Positions 1 through 6,785 of a DNA stretch of 13,924 nt are shown here, piece after piece. Position numbers and translations under genes: made by a program. The stretch is taken from contig JAKLIU010000022.1 in the NCBI GenBank assembly GCA_022709445.1, forward strand, positions 1 through 13,924, in the 5' to 3' direction. The DNA is from Spirochaetota bacterium. Lineage in GTDB: Bacteria > Spirochaetota > Spirochaetia > Treponematales > UBA12059. Under the pieces are notes generated by a model that saw nothing but the letters and a program-made list of their open reading frames with translations, made no database searches and was not told the DNA's origin. The number at the start of each line of letters is the position of its first letter. Position 1 is the stretch's first letter.

Positions 1-1053
<1,053 letters not shown>

Positions 1054-1075
1054 CGAACGTACGCTCGTGCTGATG

Positions 1076-1107
1076 CGGCCATCGCGGGCTCTCCGCCGCG
1101 ATGGCTG
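1076..1107 (+). other. Perfect inverted repeat downstream of nifJ
   Basis: GCCATCGCGG (1078-1087) is exactly complementary to CCGCGATGGC (1096-1105) around an 8-nt loop, GCTCTCCG; the outer bases 1076-1077 and 1106-1107 add a C-G and a G-T pair. It begins about 25 nt after the nifJ stop and has no U-run, so it is not an intrinsic terminator by itself. It may protect the mRNA 3' end, with the terminator about 60 nt further on. A second, bulged hairpin (ACCGG..CCGGT, 1120-1142) lies between the two. Confidence 0.7.
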
Positions 1108-1166
1108 ACCCCGGATTCGACCGGACACGCGTGCGTGCCGGTCAACCCGGAGGCCCTGGAATCAGG

Positions 1167-1198
1167 GACCGCTCCCAGCCGGGGGCGGTCTTTTTTTT
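1167..1198 (+). terminator. Rho-independent terminator of nifJ
   Basis: GACCGCTCCC (1167-1176) pairs over 10 bp, with one G-T wobble, with GGGGGCGGTC (1181-1190) around a 4-nt loop, and is followed directly by eight T residues (1191-1198). This is a textbook intrinsic terminator and the only one this clear in the window. Confidence 0.93.
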
Positions 1199-1283
1199 CA
1201 CCTCTGGCTTCCGGATGATGGCGCCTGCCGCCCGAGGCGGCACCGCGCTCTCCGCTGCAATCTCGCTGCGCGAGGATTTCCGC

Positions 1284-1314
1284 TTCGATCGCTGGCGCTG
1301 GCTTGACGATCGGA
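1284..1314 (+). promoter_or_regulatory. Dyad (candidate operator) over the -35 box of the B3/4-gene promoter
   Basis: TTCGATCG (1284-1291) and CGATCGGA (1307-1314) form a 7-of-8 inverted repeat separated by 15 bp. The CGATCG cores also lie 21 bp apart, two helical turns, and the right half overlaps the -35 box TTGACG at 1303-1308. The geometry is that of a dimeric repressor site, but no regulator can be named from the sequence. Confidence 0.4.
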
Positions 1315-1331
1315 GAGCGGGGCCGTATGTT
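1303..1331 (+). promoter_or_regulatory. Sigma70-type promoter for the B3/4-domain gene
   Basis: TTGACG (1303-1308, 5 of 6 to consensus) and TATGTT (1326-1331, 4 of 6) are separated by exactly 17 bp. Transcription would begin near 1338, giving a leader of about 195 nt before the ATG at 1534. The promoter lies downstream of the nifJ terminator, so the next gene is an independent unit. Confidence 0.7.
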
Positions 1332-1334
1332 TCA

Positions 1335-1533
1335 TTCATCGCATTCGCGATGAAGCGTGGAGACGACTCCACCACCGCACGGTACCGGACGGGACGGCCC
1401 GAACCCAATGCTGGGGGAGGTTGCCATGTCGCCATACGGTTGACGCTCCATCATGCACTCCACCGCTCACTTTACCGTCGCCCCTGCGGCGACGCACCCG
1501 GGACCTCACGGCGGTCCCAATCCGGAGGCTGGC
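1335..1533 (+). promoter_or_regulatory. Long structured 5' leader with a ladder of hairpins
   Basis: From just after the predicted promoter the leader holds successive short hairpins: TTCATCGC/GCGATGAA (1335-1354, loop ATTC), GTGGAG/CTCCAC (1357-1372, loop ACGA), CGGG/CCCG (1390-1401), CCCA/TGGG (1404-1415), GTCGCC/GGCGAC (1477-1493, loop CCTGC) and GGGACC/GGTCCC (1500-1518). The last ends 5 nt before the GGAGG ribosome site of the B3/4 gene. A five-codon ORF with its own Shine-Dalgarno lies in the middle. I could not match a known riboswitch; in particular the T-box core is absent. The hairpins are seen directly; a regulatory role is inference. Confidence 0.5.
1426..1443 (+). CDS. Five-codon mini-ORF (MSPYG), possible leader peptide
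   Basis: GGGGGAGG (1413-1420) stands 5 nt before an ATG, followed by TCG CCA TAC GGT and the stop TGA, giving Met-Ser-Pro-Tyr-Gly. The spacing and strength of the ribosome site match those of the downstream gene (GGAGG, 5 nt, ATG at 1534). It sits inside the long leader, between two hairpin groups. Free-standing B3/4 proteins resemble the PheRS domain that clears Tyr-tRNA(Phe), so a Tyr codon in a leader is suggestive. The peptide is too short for coding statistics and may be chance or the vestige of an older start, since it lies in the same frame as the downstream gene. Confidence 0.35.
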   Translation: MSPYG

Positions 1534-2241
1534 ATGAAACGCTTCATCATAGAACAGGATTTTTGGGACATCTTCCCGGACGCGAGAATAGGGGTGGTGC
1601 TGTGCCTCGGCGTGGACAACGCGCGGCGCAGGAACGACCGGTTCGGGACCATGCTCCGGGAGGCGGAACTGGCGGCCCGCGCACATATCGGGAACGAGGT
1701 GTTCAGCGAGAACCCGGTGGTAAAGACGTGGCGGGAAGCCTACCGGAGGTTCAAGACGAAAGGCGGCGCCCGGTGTTCAATCGAGGCGCTCCTCAACCGG
1801 GTTGCCAAGGGCAATACTCTCCCGTCCATCAACCCGCTCGTGGACATCTACAACTCGGTTTCCCTGACCTACGGCTTCCCCTGCGGAGGCGAGGATATCG
1901 ACGCATTCGCCGGGGAGGTCCGGTTGACCGTCGCCACCGGCGGCGAGCCATTCGTCACCCTGGGGTCGGACGAGAACGCGCCGCCCCAGCCCGGGGAGGT
2001 CGTCTACAAGGACGAAGCGGGGGCCATCTGCAGGTGCTGGAATTGGAGGGAGTCAGTCCGCACCATGCTCACGGAGAACACCCGGAACGCCTTCCTCTGC
2101 ATGGAACTGCCGGACACTGGCCGGACTGCGGAGCTGGAGGCCGCGCTGGCGGAGCTGGCCCGTTTGGTGCGTGAGCATCTGGCCGGCGAGTGCCGGACCG
2201 CGCTTGTGGATTCCAGCCACCGGGAACTTCAGCTCGAATAG
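1534..2241 (+). CDS. B3/4 domain protein (PheRS beta-subunit editing-domain homologue)
   Basis: This predicted 235-residue cytoplasmic protein is a free-standing B3/4 domain (COG3382 type), related to the editing domain of PheT that hydrolyses mischarged Tyr-tRNA(Phe). The signature stretch SIEALLNRVAKGNTLPSIN followed by PLVDIYNSVSLTYGFPCGG is typical of these stand-alone proteins. Function in most bacteria is unproven; trans-editing or amino-acid/tRNA binding is the usual suggestion. I place the start at ATG 1534 because GGAGG (1524-1528) lies 5 nt upstream and the protein then begins MKRFIIEQDFW, like a normal domain edge. An in-frame ATG at 1453 would add 27 low-complexity residues without a ribosome site. 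The last 52 bases overlap the 5' end of the next open frame. The length suits the family. Confidence 0.87.
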   Translation: MKRFIIEQDFWDIFPDARIGVVLCLGVDNARRRNDRFGTMLREAELAARAHIGNEVFSENPVVKTWREAYRRFKTKGGARCSIEALLNRVAKGNTLPSINPLVDIYNSVSLTYGFPCGGEDIDAFAGEVRLTVATGGEPFVTLGSDENAPPQPGEVVYKDEAGAICRCWNWRESVRTMLTENTRNAFLCMELPDTGRTAELEAALAELARLVREHLAGECRTALVDSSHRELQLE

Positions 2242-2621
2242 CCGATCGCCGGCATGAGGTTCAGGACTGCCCGGAGGCCTACGCGGCCGAACTGGCCGCC
2301 GACGGGCGGGACCCCGCGCGCTGGCTGGCGGCCAGGCACGGGGGCGGGATCGTCGGCGTGGTGCTGGTCGACCCGCAGGAGCAGGGCGGGCACCCGTTCA
2401 TGGAAGTCAAGGAGATGGCCGTGGTTCCCGCCTGGCGGCGCAAGGGCGTCGCTCGCGCCCTGCTGGCCTCCGCCCTGGACGCCGTGGTCGCGGACGGCGC
2501 TGACGACGTCCGCCCCTGCACGGTCGAGCAGTTCAGGACGCGGGCCATCGACCTCTACGCCTCCGTGGGCTTCCGCCGCTTCAAGGACTTCCCCCGCTAC
2601 CGCAAGCCCATGCCGGACTGA
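2190..2621 (+). CDS. GNAT family N-acetyltransferase, N-terminus uncertain or truncated
   Basis: The 143-residue frame has a clear GNAT core: GGGIVGVVLV (strands 2-3), MEVKEMAVVPAWRRKGVARALL (strand 4 with the acetyl-CoA pyrophosphate loop RRKGVA), and DLYASVGFRRFKDFPRY (the last strands). Donor would be acetyl-CoA; the acceptor cannot be told. The usual first strand and helices are missing: the roughly 25 residues after the GTG at 2190 do not look like a GNAT start, and the frame begins inside the end of the B3/4 gene with no good ribosome site. No alternative start lies between 2190 and the core. The gene may therefore be a 5'-truncated remnant fused to its neighbour by deletion. Its last 25 bases overlap the convergent FemAB gene. 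Confidence 0.65.
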   Translation: MPDRACGFQPPGTSARIADRRHEVQDCPEAYAAELAADGRDPARWLAARHGGGIVGVVLVDPQEQGGHPFMEVKEMAVVPAWRRKGVARALLASALDAVVADGADDVRPCTVEQFRTRAIDLYASVGFRRFKDFPRYRKPMPD

Positions 2622-3646
2622 GCCCGGGTCGCGAGGGCGGCGAGGGTCTCCTCCCGGGAGTGGCGCGCGTAGAGATCGGGGCGAATGACGAAGTCCCAGG
2701 ATCCCGACCGGGTGAAGCGCTCGCCGCCGAAGCCCGACTTGAACCGCGTCAGGCCGTCCAGGGGGTGCCCCTCGGCTCCGGGAGGCCCCACGCCCATGAG
2801 ATCGAAGGTGCGGAGGCCGGCGGCCGCGCAGTCGAGCATCACGCGATGGAGTATGGCGCTCGGCCCGGCCGCCTCGCGGCGCTCGCGGGACGAGGCCGCG
2901 AAGAGGTACCACGCGTCGCGCCCGTCGTTCGCCACCACCGCGGCCGCCACGGGCTCGTCGGCGCTCAGGGCCAGGTAGAGCTCCAGACCCAGGCCGTGCC
3001 TGGCCGACGAGCTGAACAGTTCCCGCAGTCCCGCTTCCTCCAGGCCCCGGATGCCGTGGCGCCGCGCGGTCTGGGAATGCAGGAGGGCGAAGGCCGGCAC
3101 CCCGTCCACGCCGGCATGCGTCACGCGCGTCCCGCGCCGCCTGGCCAGTCCCACCGCGTGCCTGACCCGGCCCGCCATCCGCTTGCACAGTTCGCTGCCG
3201 TCGCCCAGGTCCACCAGCATGGTATCCGGCGGGAAGCTCTCCACGGCCGATTTCCTGAAGCGCCGCGTGACGGTTGAAGCGTTCATCCTGAGTTCCTGCA
3301 GGTCCGCGGGGAGCGGGCGCCCCTCCATGTCCAGCCAGGCCGGCTCAGCCAGCTCCCAGCGCATGAAAGCGCATCCGGCCGGCAGGGCGTGCATGGCCCT
3401 CCGGCTCAGGTCCTCGAGCGCGGCGCCAAGGTCGTCGGCATTCCATGGGAACGGGTGACAGAGGTCCGGGCCGCGCAGGTCCGCGGTCCCGCGGACCATG
3501 TAGCCGGAACGCGGCAGGCGCCTGCCCAGGAGCCTGATGCCGGCCCCGGCGTCCATCATGGTCCAGCCCCGCCCGGCCTTCCACTCCAGCCAGGCCGGGT
3601 GCGTGAACAAACCTGTCGGCGCCGCCCTACCCGTCGTGGCGTACAC
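2597..3646 (-). CDS. FemAB/GNAT-fold transferase (peptidoglycan-bridge type family)
   Basis: A 349-residue cytoplasmic protein with the two tandem GNAT-like halves of FemABX-related proteins. The first half carries the PPDTMLVDLGDGSEL segment followed by a basic helix (MAGRVRHAVGLARRRG), a combination common in spirochaetal FemAB homologues. The second half has LFSSSARHGLGLELYLAL, DAWYLFAASS and the family ending FDLMGVGPPG...LTRFKSGFGG. FemABX enzymes transfer an amino acid from aminoacyl-tRNA to lipid II; relatives in this superfamily use other donors, so the substrate is open. Start: GTG at 3646, with TGAGG about 8 nt upstream on this strand, which overlaps the end of rnk by 20 bp and suggests translational coupling. 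A TTG at 3610 is the alternative. The 3' end overlaps the convergent GNAT by 25 bp. Confidence 0.85.
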   Translation of the reverse strand: MYATTGRAAPTGLFTHPAWLEWKAGRGWTMMDAGAGIRLLGRRLPRSGYMVRGTADLRGPDLCHPFPWNADDLGAALEDLSRRAMHALPAGCAFMRWELAEPAWLDMEGRPLPADLQELRMNASTVTRRFRKSAVESFPPDTMLVDLGDGSELCKRMAGRVRHAVGLARRRGTRVTHAGVDGVPAFALLHSQTARRHGIRGLEEAGLRELFSSSARHGLGLELYLALSADEPVAAAVVANDGRDAWYLFAASSRERREAAGPSAILHRVMLDCAAAGLRTFDLMGVGPPGAEGHPLDGLTRFKSGFGGERFTRSGSWDFVIRPDLYARHSREETLAALATRAQSGMGLR

Positions 3647-4007
3647 GGTCGAGCCTCACGTTGATCGTGCCCCCGGGGCAATCGTAGCCGAACGACTCGC
3701 CCACGCCGCGCCCGAGCAGAGCGGAGCCCAGCGGGGTGAGCACGGAGATGCGGCCCAGCGATATGTCGGCGTCCTTGGGCAGGACCAGGCGGTACTCGTA
3801 GACGGAACCGTCGTCGAGGTCGGTCAACGACACGGAGGCGCCGATTCCCGCGCCGCCGGGGACCGTCCCGGGTACGTCGTGGACGACGGCTTCGCGGAGC
3901 CTGCGATGGAGGAACTCGGCCCGCTCCGGGCGGCCGCTCCTCCTCAAGGCAAGCGACAGGGCGGACAGCCGCCTGTAATCAAGATCGGTCAGCGCGCATG
4001 CGTGCAT
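3627..4007 (-). CDS. rnk: Rnk / GreA-GreB C-terminal domain protein
   Basis: A 126-residue protein of the Rnk type: a short helical N-terminus (LTDLDYRRLSALSLALR) and a GreA/GreB C-terminal FKBP-like domain, seen in DDGSVYEYRLVLPKDAD, ISVLTPLGSALLGRGVGES and the basic end GGTINVRLDRV. Rnk proteins bind RNA polymerase without the acidic coiled-coil tip needed for transcript cleavage; the historical name, regulator of nucleoside diphosphate kinase, is a genetic one. The start at ATG 4007 is preceded by AAAGGGGG with a 5-nt spacer; an upstream in-frame ATG at 4034 lacks this. The gene is first of a two-gene unit with the FemAB-type transferase, which overlaps it by 20 bp. The link between the two is unexplained. 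Confidence 0.82.
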   Translation of the reverse strand: MHACALTDLDYRRLSALSLALRRSGRPERAEFLHRRLREAVVHDVPGTVPGGAGIGASVSLTDLDDGSVYEYRLVLPKDADISLGRISVLTPLGSALLGRGVGESFGYDCPGGTINVRLDRVRHDG

Positions 4008-4045
4008 TCGTTCCCCCTTTCCGGTACGGTGCATGGTGATGGCCT

Positions 4046-4119
4046 ACCATACCGTCCGGCGGGGGCCTGGCCCACGGCCACTGTCCTTGTAGGGAACTTG
4101 TATGCCACCCTGCAGGGTG
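4046..4119 (-). promoter_or_regulatory. rnk upstream region: -10 box, direct repeat and 14-bp palindrome
   Basis: On the minus strand TATGGT (4051-4046) is a fair -10 box about 38 nt before the rnk ATG; a -35 box is weak. Upstream, CTTGTA occurs twice exactly 11 bp apart on the plus strand (4086-4091, 4097-4102), and CACCCTGCAGGGTG (4106-4119) is a perfect 14-bp palindrome. One-helical-turn repeats plus a palindrome suggest protein binding. The palindrome could alternatively be a 3' hairpin for the LuxR gene ending at 4157, but no U-run follows. Confidence 0.4.
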
Positions 4120-4156
4120 CGCGGGGGAGCGGGACCGCGGCGCCGGGGACCGGCGA

Positions 4157-5014
4157 TCAGGAACCGACGGGCGGGGAGTCCGAGAGCAGGCCGGACAGGT
4201 TCACGCCCCTGTCGGTCACGCGCAGCTTGCGGCGGATATTGTGTCGATGACGCTCGACCGTGGCCGGGGAAATGCCCAGGAGGGCCGCGATTTCCTTGCT
4301 GGTCCTCCCGTTGCGGACCTGCACCGCCACCTCGCGCTCGCGCTGGCTGAGCGTCGGGTCCCGTGCCGGTCCGGGTCCCAGCTCCGCGACCCCGCGGCCG
4401 AGTTCCGCGGCCAGGAGCTCCACGTAGGACGAGCGTCCCGCCGGGGAGAGCGACGGGTCGCGGGCCCGCTCCGCCAGGGGGATGATGTCCGAAGCCAGCC
4501 AGTGCCTGAAGGAGCGGAGCGTCTCCTTGCGCTCGTCCTCTATCATGGAGACGATCTCCCTGAGCGCGACGTTCTTCGCGCCCAGGCTCTCGCTGCTCGC
4601 GCGCAGGCGGGCGATGAGCGAGGAGGTTCGCAGCACCGAGGCCGTGATGGCGACCACGGAGCGCAGGAGCGCCTTCTCCTGCGGCAGGAAATCCGGCGCG
4701 CCCGCTCCGTATTCGAGCCGTATGCCGCCCCGCCAGCCTATCGAGGGATCCTCGGGCAGGGCTTCCTCGATCGACCGGATGGATTCGCCCGCGGGCTTCC
4801 TGCCGCTGGATACGGAGAAGGCGCCGGCGGCCCCTCCCGAGTCCAGGGAAACGCTGCAGTACGCCCGCTGCCCGTCGCTCATCGCGTCGCGCAAGGCCCT
4901 GGCAATGCCGGTCGCCGCCTTCCGGGGTTCCGGGGCCTCGGCGCCCAGGAGGCTGATCGCGTGCATGCAGGCCAGTTCTTTTTCCCGTTCCCTGAGGATG
5001 GCATCGGCGCTCAT
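4157..5014 (-). CDS. LuxR/NarL-type transcriptional regulator with GAF-like N-terminal domain
   Basis: A 285-residue predicted DNA-binding regulator. The C-terminus (about residues 222-285) is a LuxR helix-turn-helix: LSQREREVAVQVRNGRTSKE, then IAALLGISPATVERHRHNIRRKL. The N-terminal half (AISLLGAEAPEP to EKALLRSVVAITASVL) looks like a degenerate GAF sensor domain. Between them a long helix (LGAKNVALREIVSMIEDERK) and WLASDIIPLAERA...SYVELLAAELGRGVAEL resemble the dimerising linker of PAS/GAF-LuxR proteins. There is no receiver Asp or membrane segment, so a soluble ligand or redox cue is plausible, but unknown. The start at ATG 5014 is favoured because the domain begins there; it has no ribosome site, while TATCAT lies exactly 6 nt upstream, which suggests a leaderless mRNA. 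It is divergent from the M81 lipoprotein gene and probably controls it or itself. Confidence 0.85.
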   Translation of the reverse strand: MSADAILREREKELACMHAISLLGAEAPEPRKAATGIARALRDAMSDGQRAYCSVSLDSGGAAGAFSVSSGRKPAGESIRSIEEALPEDPSIGWRGGIRLEYGAGAPDFLPQEKALLRSVVAITASVLRTSSLIARLRASSESLGAKNVALREIVSMIEDERKETLRSFRHWLASDIIPLAERARDPSLSPAGRSSYVELLAAELGRGVAELGPGPARDPTLSQREREVAVQVRNGRTSKEIAALLGISPATVERHRHNIRRKLRVTDRGVNLSGLLSDSPPVGS

Positions 5015-5020
5015 GACTGC

Positions 5021-5026
5021 ATGATA
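5021..5026 (-). promoter_or_regulatory. -10 box of the LuxR-type gene (leaderless start)
   Basis: TATCAT on the minus strand (5026-5021; 5 of 6 to TATAAT) is followed by GCAGTC and then the ATG at 5014, so the predicted transcript starts at or next to the start codon. No convincing -35 hexamer is present at 16-18 bp, so an activator may be needed. Confidence 0.45.
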
Positions 5027-5056
5027 CCCTGTTTTCGCACTCGGCGCACGCCCCGT

Positions 5057-5070
5057 ACGCACGGCTGCGT
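5057..5070. promoter_or_regulatory. Inverted repeat between the divergent promoters (candidate LuxR operator)
   Basis: ACGCA (5057-5061) and TGCGT (5066-5070) form a perfect 5-4-5 dyad whose last base is the first base of the TTGACA -35 box of the M81 gene. It lies about 45 bp from the LuxR gene start. Its place in the shared 90-bp region makes it a natural binding site for the LuxR-type protein, by inference. Confidence 0.35.
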
Positions 5071-5098
5071 TGACAAGCGGCAGGGCCGGCTCTAGGCT
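5070..5098 (+). promoter_or_regulatory. Promoter of the M81 lipoprotein gene (leaderless start)
   Basis: A perfect TTGACA (5070-5075) is followed after 17 bp by TAGGCT (5093-5098). Six bases (TCCTTC) then separate it from the ATG at 5105, so the predicted start site falls on the start codon. This agrees with the absence of a Shine-Dalgarno sequence. Confidence 0.7.
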
Positions 5099-5104
5099 TC
5101 CTTC

Positions 5105-6685
5105 ATGAACACCCCATGCCGTTCCTGGCCGGCCGCCGTCGCTGCGGCCCTGTCGCTCGTTTCCATCTCGTGCGGCCGCGAGCCCGACGTAGCCGTGCTG
5201 CCCGACGCCAAGGTCCTGCTCTATGCCGAGTTCACGCAGGAGGTGAACAGCTTCTCGCCGGTGCTCACCACGGAGCGGGATTTCCGCGCGGGGGTGCTGC
5301 TCTACGGCGAGCAGGTGGCCCTCGAAGCGCCCGGGAGGAAGCAGCAGCTCGCCGGCTTCCTGCGGGCCGTGGCCGACGTGGGGCAAGGGTCCCTGCGCGC
5401 GGTGCCCATCCTGCAGGCGGACTCCATGTCGGGCGGCCCCCTCGAGCGGGCCTTCTACGAACGGATCAAGGCGGACATCCTATCGGCAGTCGCGGCCGCG
5501 CCGCGGGTGGACGGGGTGTACCTGTCCCTGCACGGCGCCATGGGCGTGGAGGGCATGATCGACCCGGAGGGGGACCTCCTCGTCGCGCTGCGGGAACTCC
5601 TGGGGCCAGGGGTGCCCATAGCGGCCAGCTTCGACCTGCACGCCAACATCACGGAGCGGCGGACGCGGAGCGCGACCGTCATGGTGGGCTACCGCACCAA
5701 CCCGCACCGCGACCATTACTCCACCGGCCGCCGCGCCGGCGAGCTGCTCGCGCGCACCGTCCTGGGGGAGATCAAGCCGGTCATGGCGGTGAACAAGCTG
5801 GCCCTGCTCAAGGGCGGCGGCATGAACATAGATTTCCTGAAACCGTTCAGCCGCGTCTTCCGGGCCATGAAGGGCATGGAGAAGCGGGAAGGGGTGCTGG
5901 ATGTCTCCATGTTCCCCGTGCACATCTGGATCGACGACCCGGAGCTGGGGTATTCCACCATCGCGATCACCGATGGCGACCCCGAGCTGGCACGCGCCAC
6001 GGCGGACGAAATCGCGGACCTGGCGTGGGAGGCCCGCACGGTACCCACGCCGCCTGGCGTGAGCCCGGAGGACGCGGTGGACGCCGCGCGCAAGGCCTGG
6101 CTCGCGCGGGCCCTGGGCACGGTGGTATTCTGCGACGTCTCCGACGCCGTGGGCACCGGCACGCCCGGGGAGAGCACCTGGATCCTGAAGGCCCTCCTGG
6201 AGCGCGGGAGCGACCTGGTGTCGTATCTGTGCCTGCGCGACGCCGTCGCCGCCGGGGCCGCGTTCGCCGAGCCCGTGGGCAAGGAGATCAGCCTGTCGGT
6301 GGGCGGCAAGCTCGACCTGGTCTACAACAGGCCCATCGACTTCACGGGCACCGTCGCGTGGAAGGCCGAGACCTCCTACGGCAAGACCGTCATCCTGAGG
6401 CACGGCGGCATCCACCTCGTCCTGTCCGAGCTTCCCATGGCCGGCACCAAGCCGGGCGATTTCACGGCGCTGGGACTGTCGGTCTGGAAGGCTGACATCG
6501 TGGTGGTCAAGAACCTCTTCCCGTTCCGCTACAACTTCCTGCTCCAGAACCGCAAGACCGTCAACGTGATGTCCCGCGGGCTGTCCAACACGGATGTCTT
6601 CCAGCTGGAATACCGCCTCCTGCCGCGGCCCATCTACCCGTTGGACGAAATCGACACCTGGCGCCGTCCCCAGGCGCAGCCCTGA
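5105..6685 (+). CDS. M81 family (MlrC-like) metallopeptidase, predicted lipoprotein
   Basis: A 526-residue protein with an N-terminal export signal (hydrophobic AAVAAALSLVSIS ending in Cys23-Gly, a relaxed lipobox) and the two MlrC halves. The N-terminal domain shows EFTQEVNSFSP, DGVYLSLHGAMGVEG, FDLHANIT and GYRTNPHRDHYSTGRRA; the C-terminal half has FCDVSDAVGTGTPGESTW and LRHGGIHLVLSELP. The zinc ligands in the family are the Asp and His of DxH and a His about 22 residues on; here Asp177, His179 and His201 fit. MlrC hydrolyses linearised microcystin, but most M81 members act on unknown peptides or amides. Two oddities: most relatives lack a signal peptide, and the usual H-E-T-N motif reads Q-E-V-N (Gln45). 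It is divergent from the LuxR gene, which may regulate it. The stop codon lies in a hairpin. Confidence 0.88.
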   Translation: MNTPCRSWPAAVAAALSLVSISCGREPDVAVLPDAKVLLYAEFTQEVNSFSPVLTTERDFRAGVLLYGEQVALEAPGRKQQLAGFLRAVADVGQGSLRAVPILQADSMSGGPLERAFYERIKADILSAVAAAPRVDGVYLSLHGAMGVEGMIDPEGDLLVALRELLGPGVPIAASFDLHANITERRTRSATVMVGYRTNPHRDHYSTGRRAGELLARTVLGEIKPVMAVNKLALLKGGGMNIDFLKPFSRVFRAMKGMEKREGVLDVSMFPVHIWIDDPELGYSTIAITDGDPELARATADEIADLAWEARTVPTPPGVSPEDAVDAARKAWLARALGTVVFCDVSDAVGTGTPGESTWILKALLERGSDLVSYLCLRDAVAAGAAFAEPVGKEISLSVGGKLDLVYNRPIDFTGTVAWKAETSYGKTVILRHGGIHLVLSELPMAGTKPGDFTALGLSVWKADIVVVKNLFPFRYNFLLQNRKTVNVMSRGLSNTDVFQLEYRLLPRPIYPLDEIDTWRRPQAQP

Positions 6686-6749
6686 TTCACGCGCAGGGAT
6701 GCGCGGAATCACATGTCCCCAATCCGCGGAATGGCCCCGCCATTCCGCG
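6683..6749. repeat. Two hairpins filling the start of the M81-osmC gap
   Basis: The first (6683-6711) pairs TGATTC with GAATCA and CGCGCA with TGCGCG around a GGGA tetraloop, with one bulged A; it starts on the M81 stop codon. The second (6725-6749) pairs CGCGGAATGGC with GCCATTCCGCG around CCC, an 11-bp perfect stem. Together with the third hairpin they occupy nearly the whole intergenic space. The organisation recalls REP/BIME-type intergenic repeats, but copy number cannot be judged from this window. Confidence 0.7.
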
Positions 6750-6751
6750 AT

Positions 6752-6785
6752 GTCGCGATTTTTGCAGGGATGCAAAAATCGCGAC
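6752..6785. terminator. 15-bp perfect hairpin at the 3' end of the OsmC gene, possible bidirectional terminator
   Basis: GTCGCGATTTTTGCA (6752-6766) is exactly complementary to 6771-6785 around the tetraloop GGGA. The last paired base is the final base of the OsmC stop codon. The five T/A pairs lie inside the stem rather than after it, so classical intrinsic termination is uncertain; blocking of convergent polymerases or 3'-end stabilisation is as likely. The core GCAGGGATGC is shared with the first hairpin of the array. Confidence 0.55.

Noticed and set aside
1372..1425. T-box riboswitch upstream of the B3/4 gene
   Set aside because: The segment around GGTACCGG resembles a T-box core only superficially: the UGGN bulge and AGGGUGG context are missing, and there is no terminator alternative.
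1101..2174. Plus-strand open frame of 357 codons overlapping the B3/4 gene
   Set aside because: It runs through the terminator and promoter and then in the wrong frame of the B3/4 gene; the translation is Gly/Arg-rich without family features.
5480..6775. Minus-strand open frame of 431 codons opposite the M81 gene
   Set aside because: Low-complexity composition and no recognisable domain; the plus strand encodes a clear M81 protein with conserved zinc ligands.
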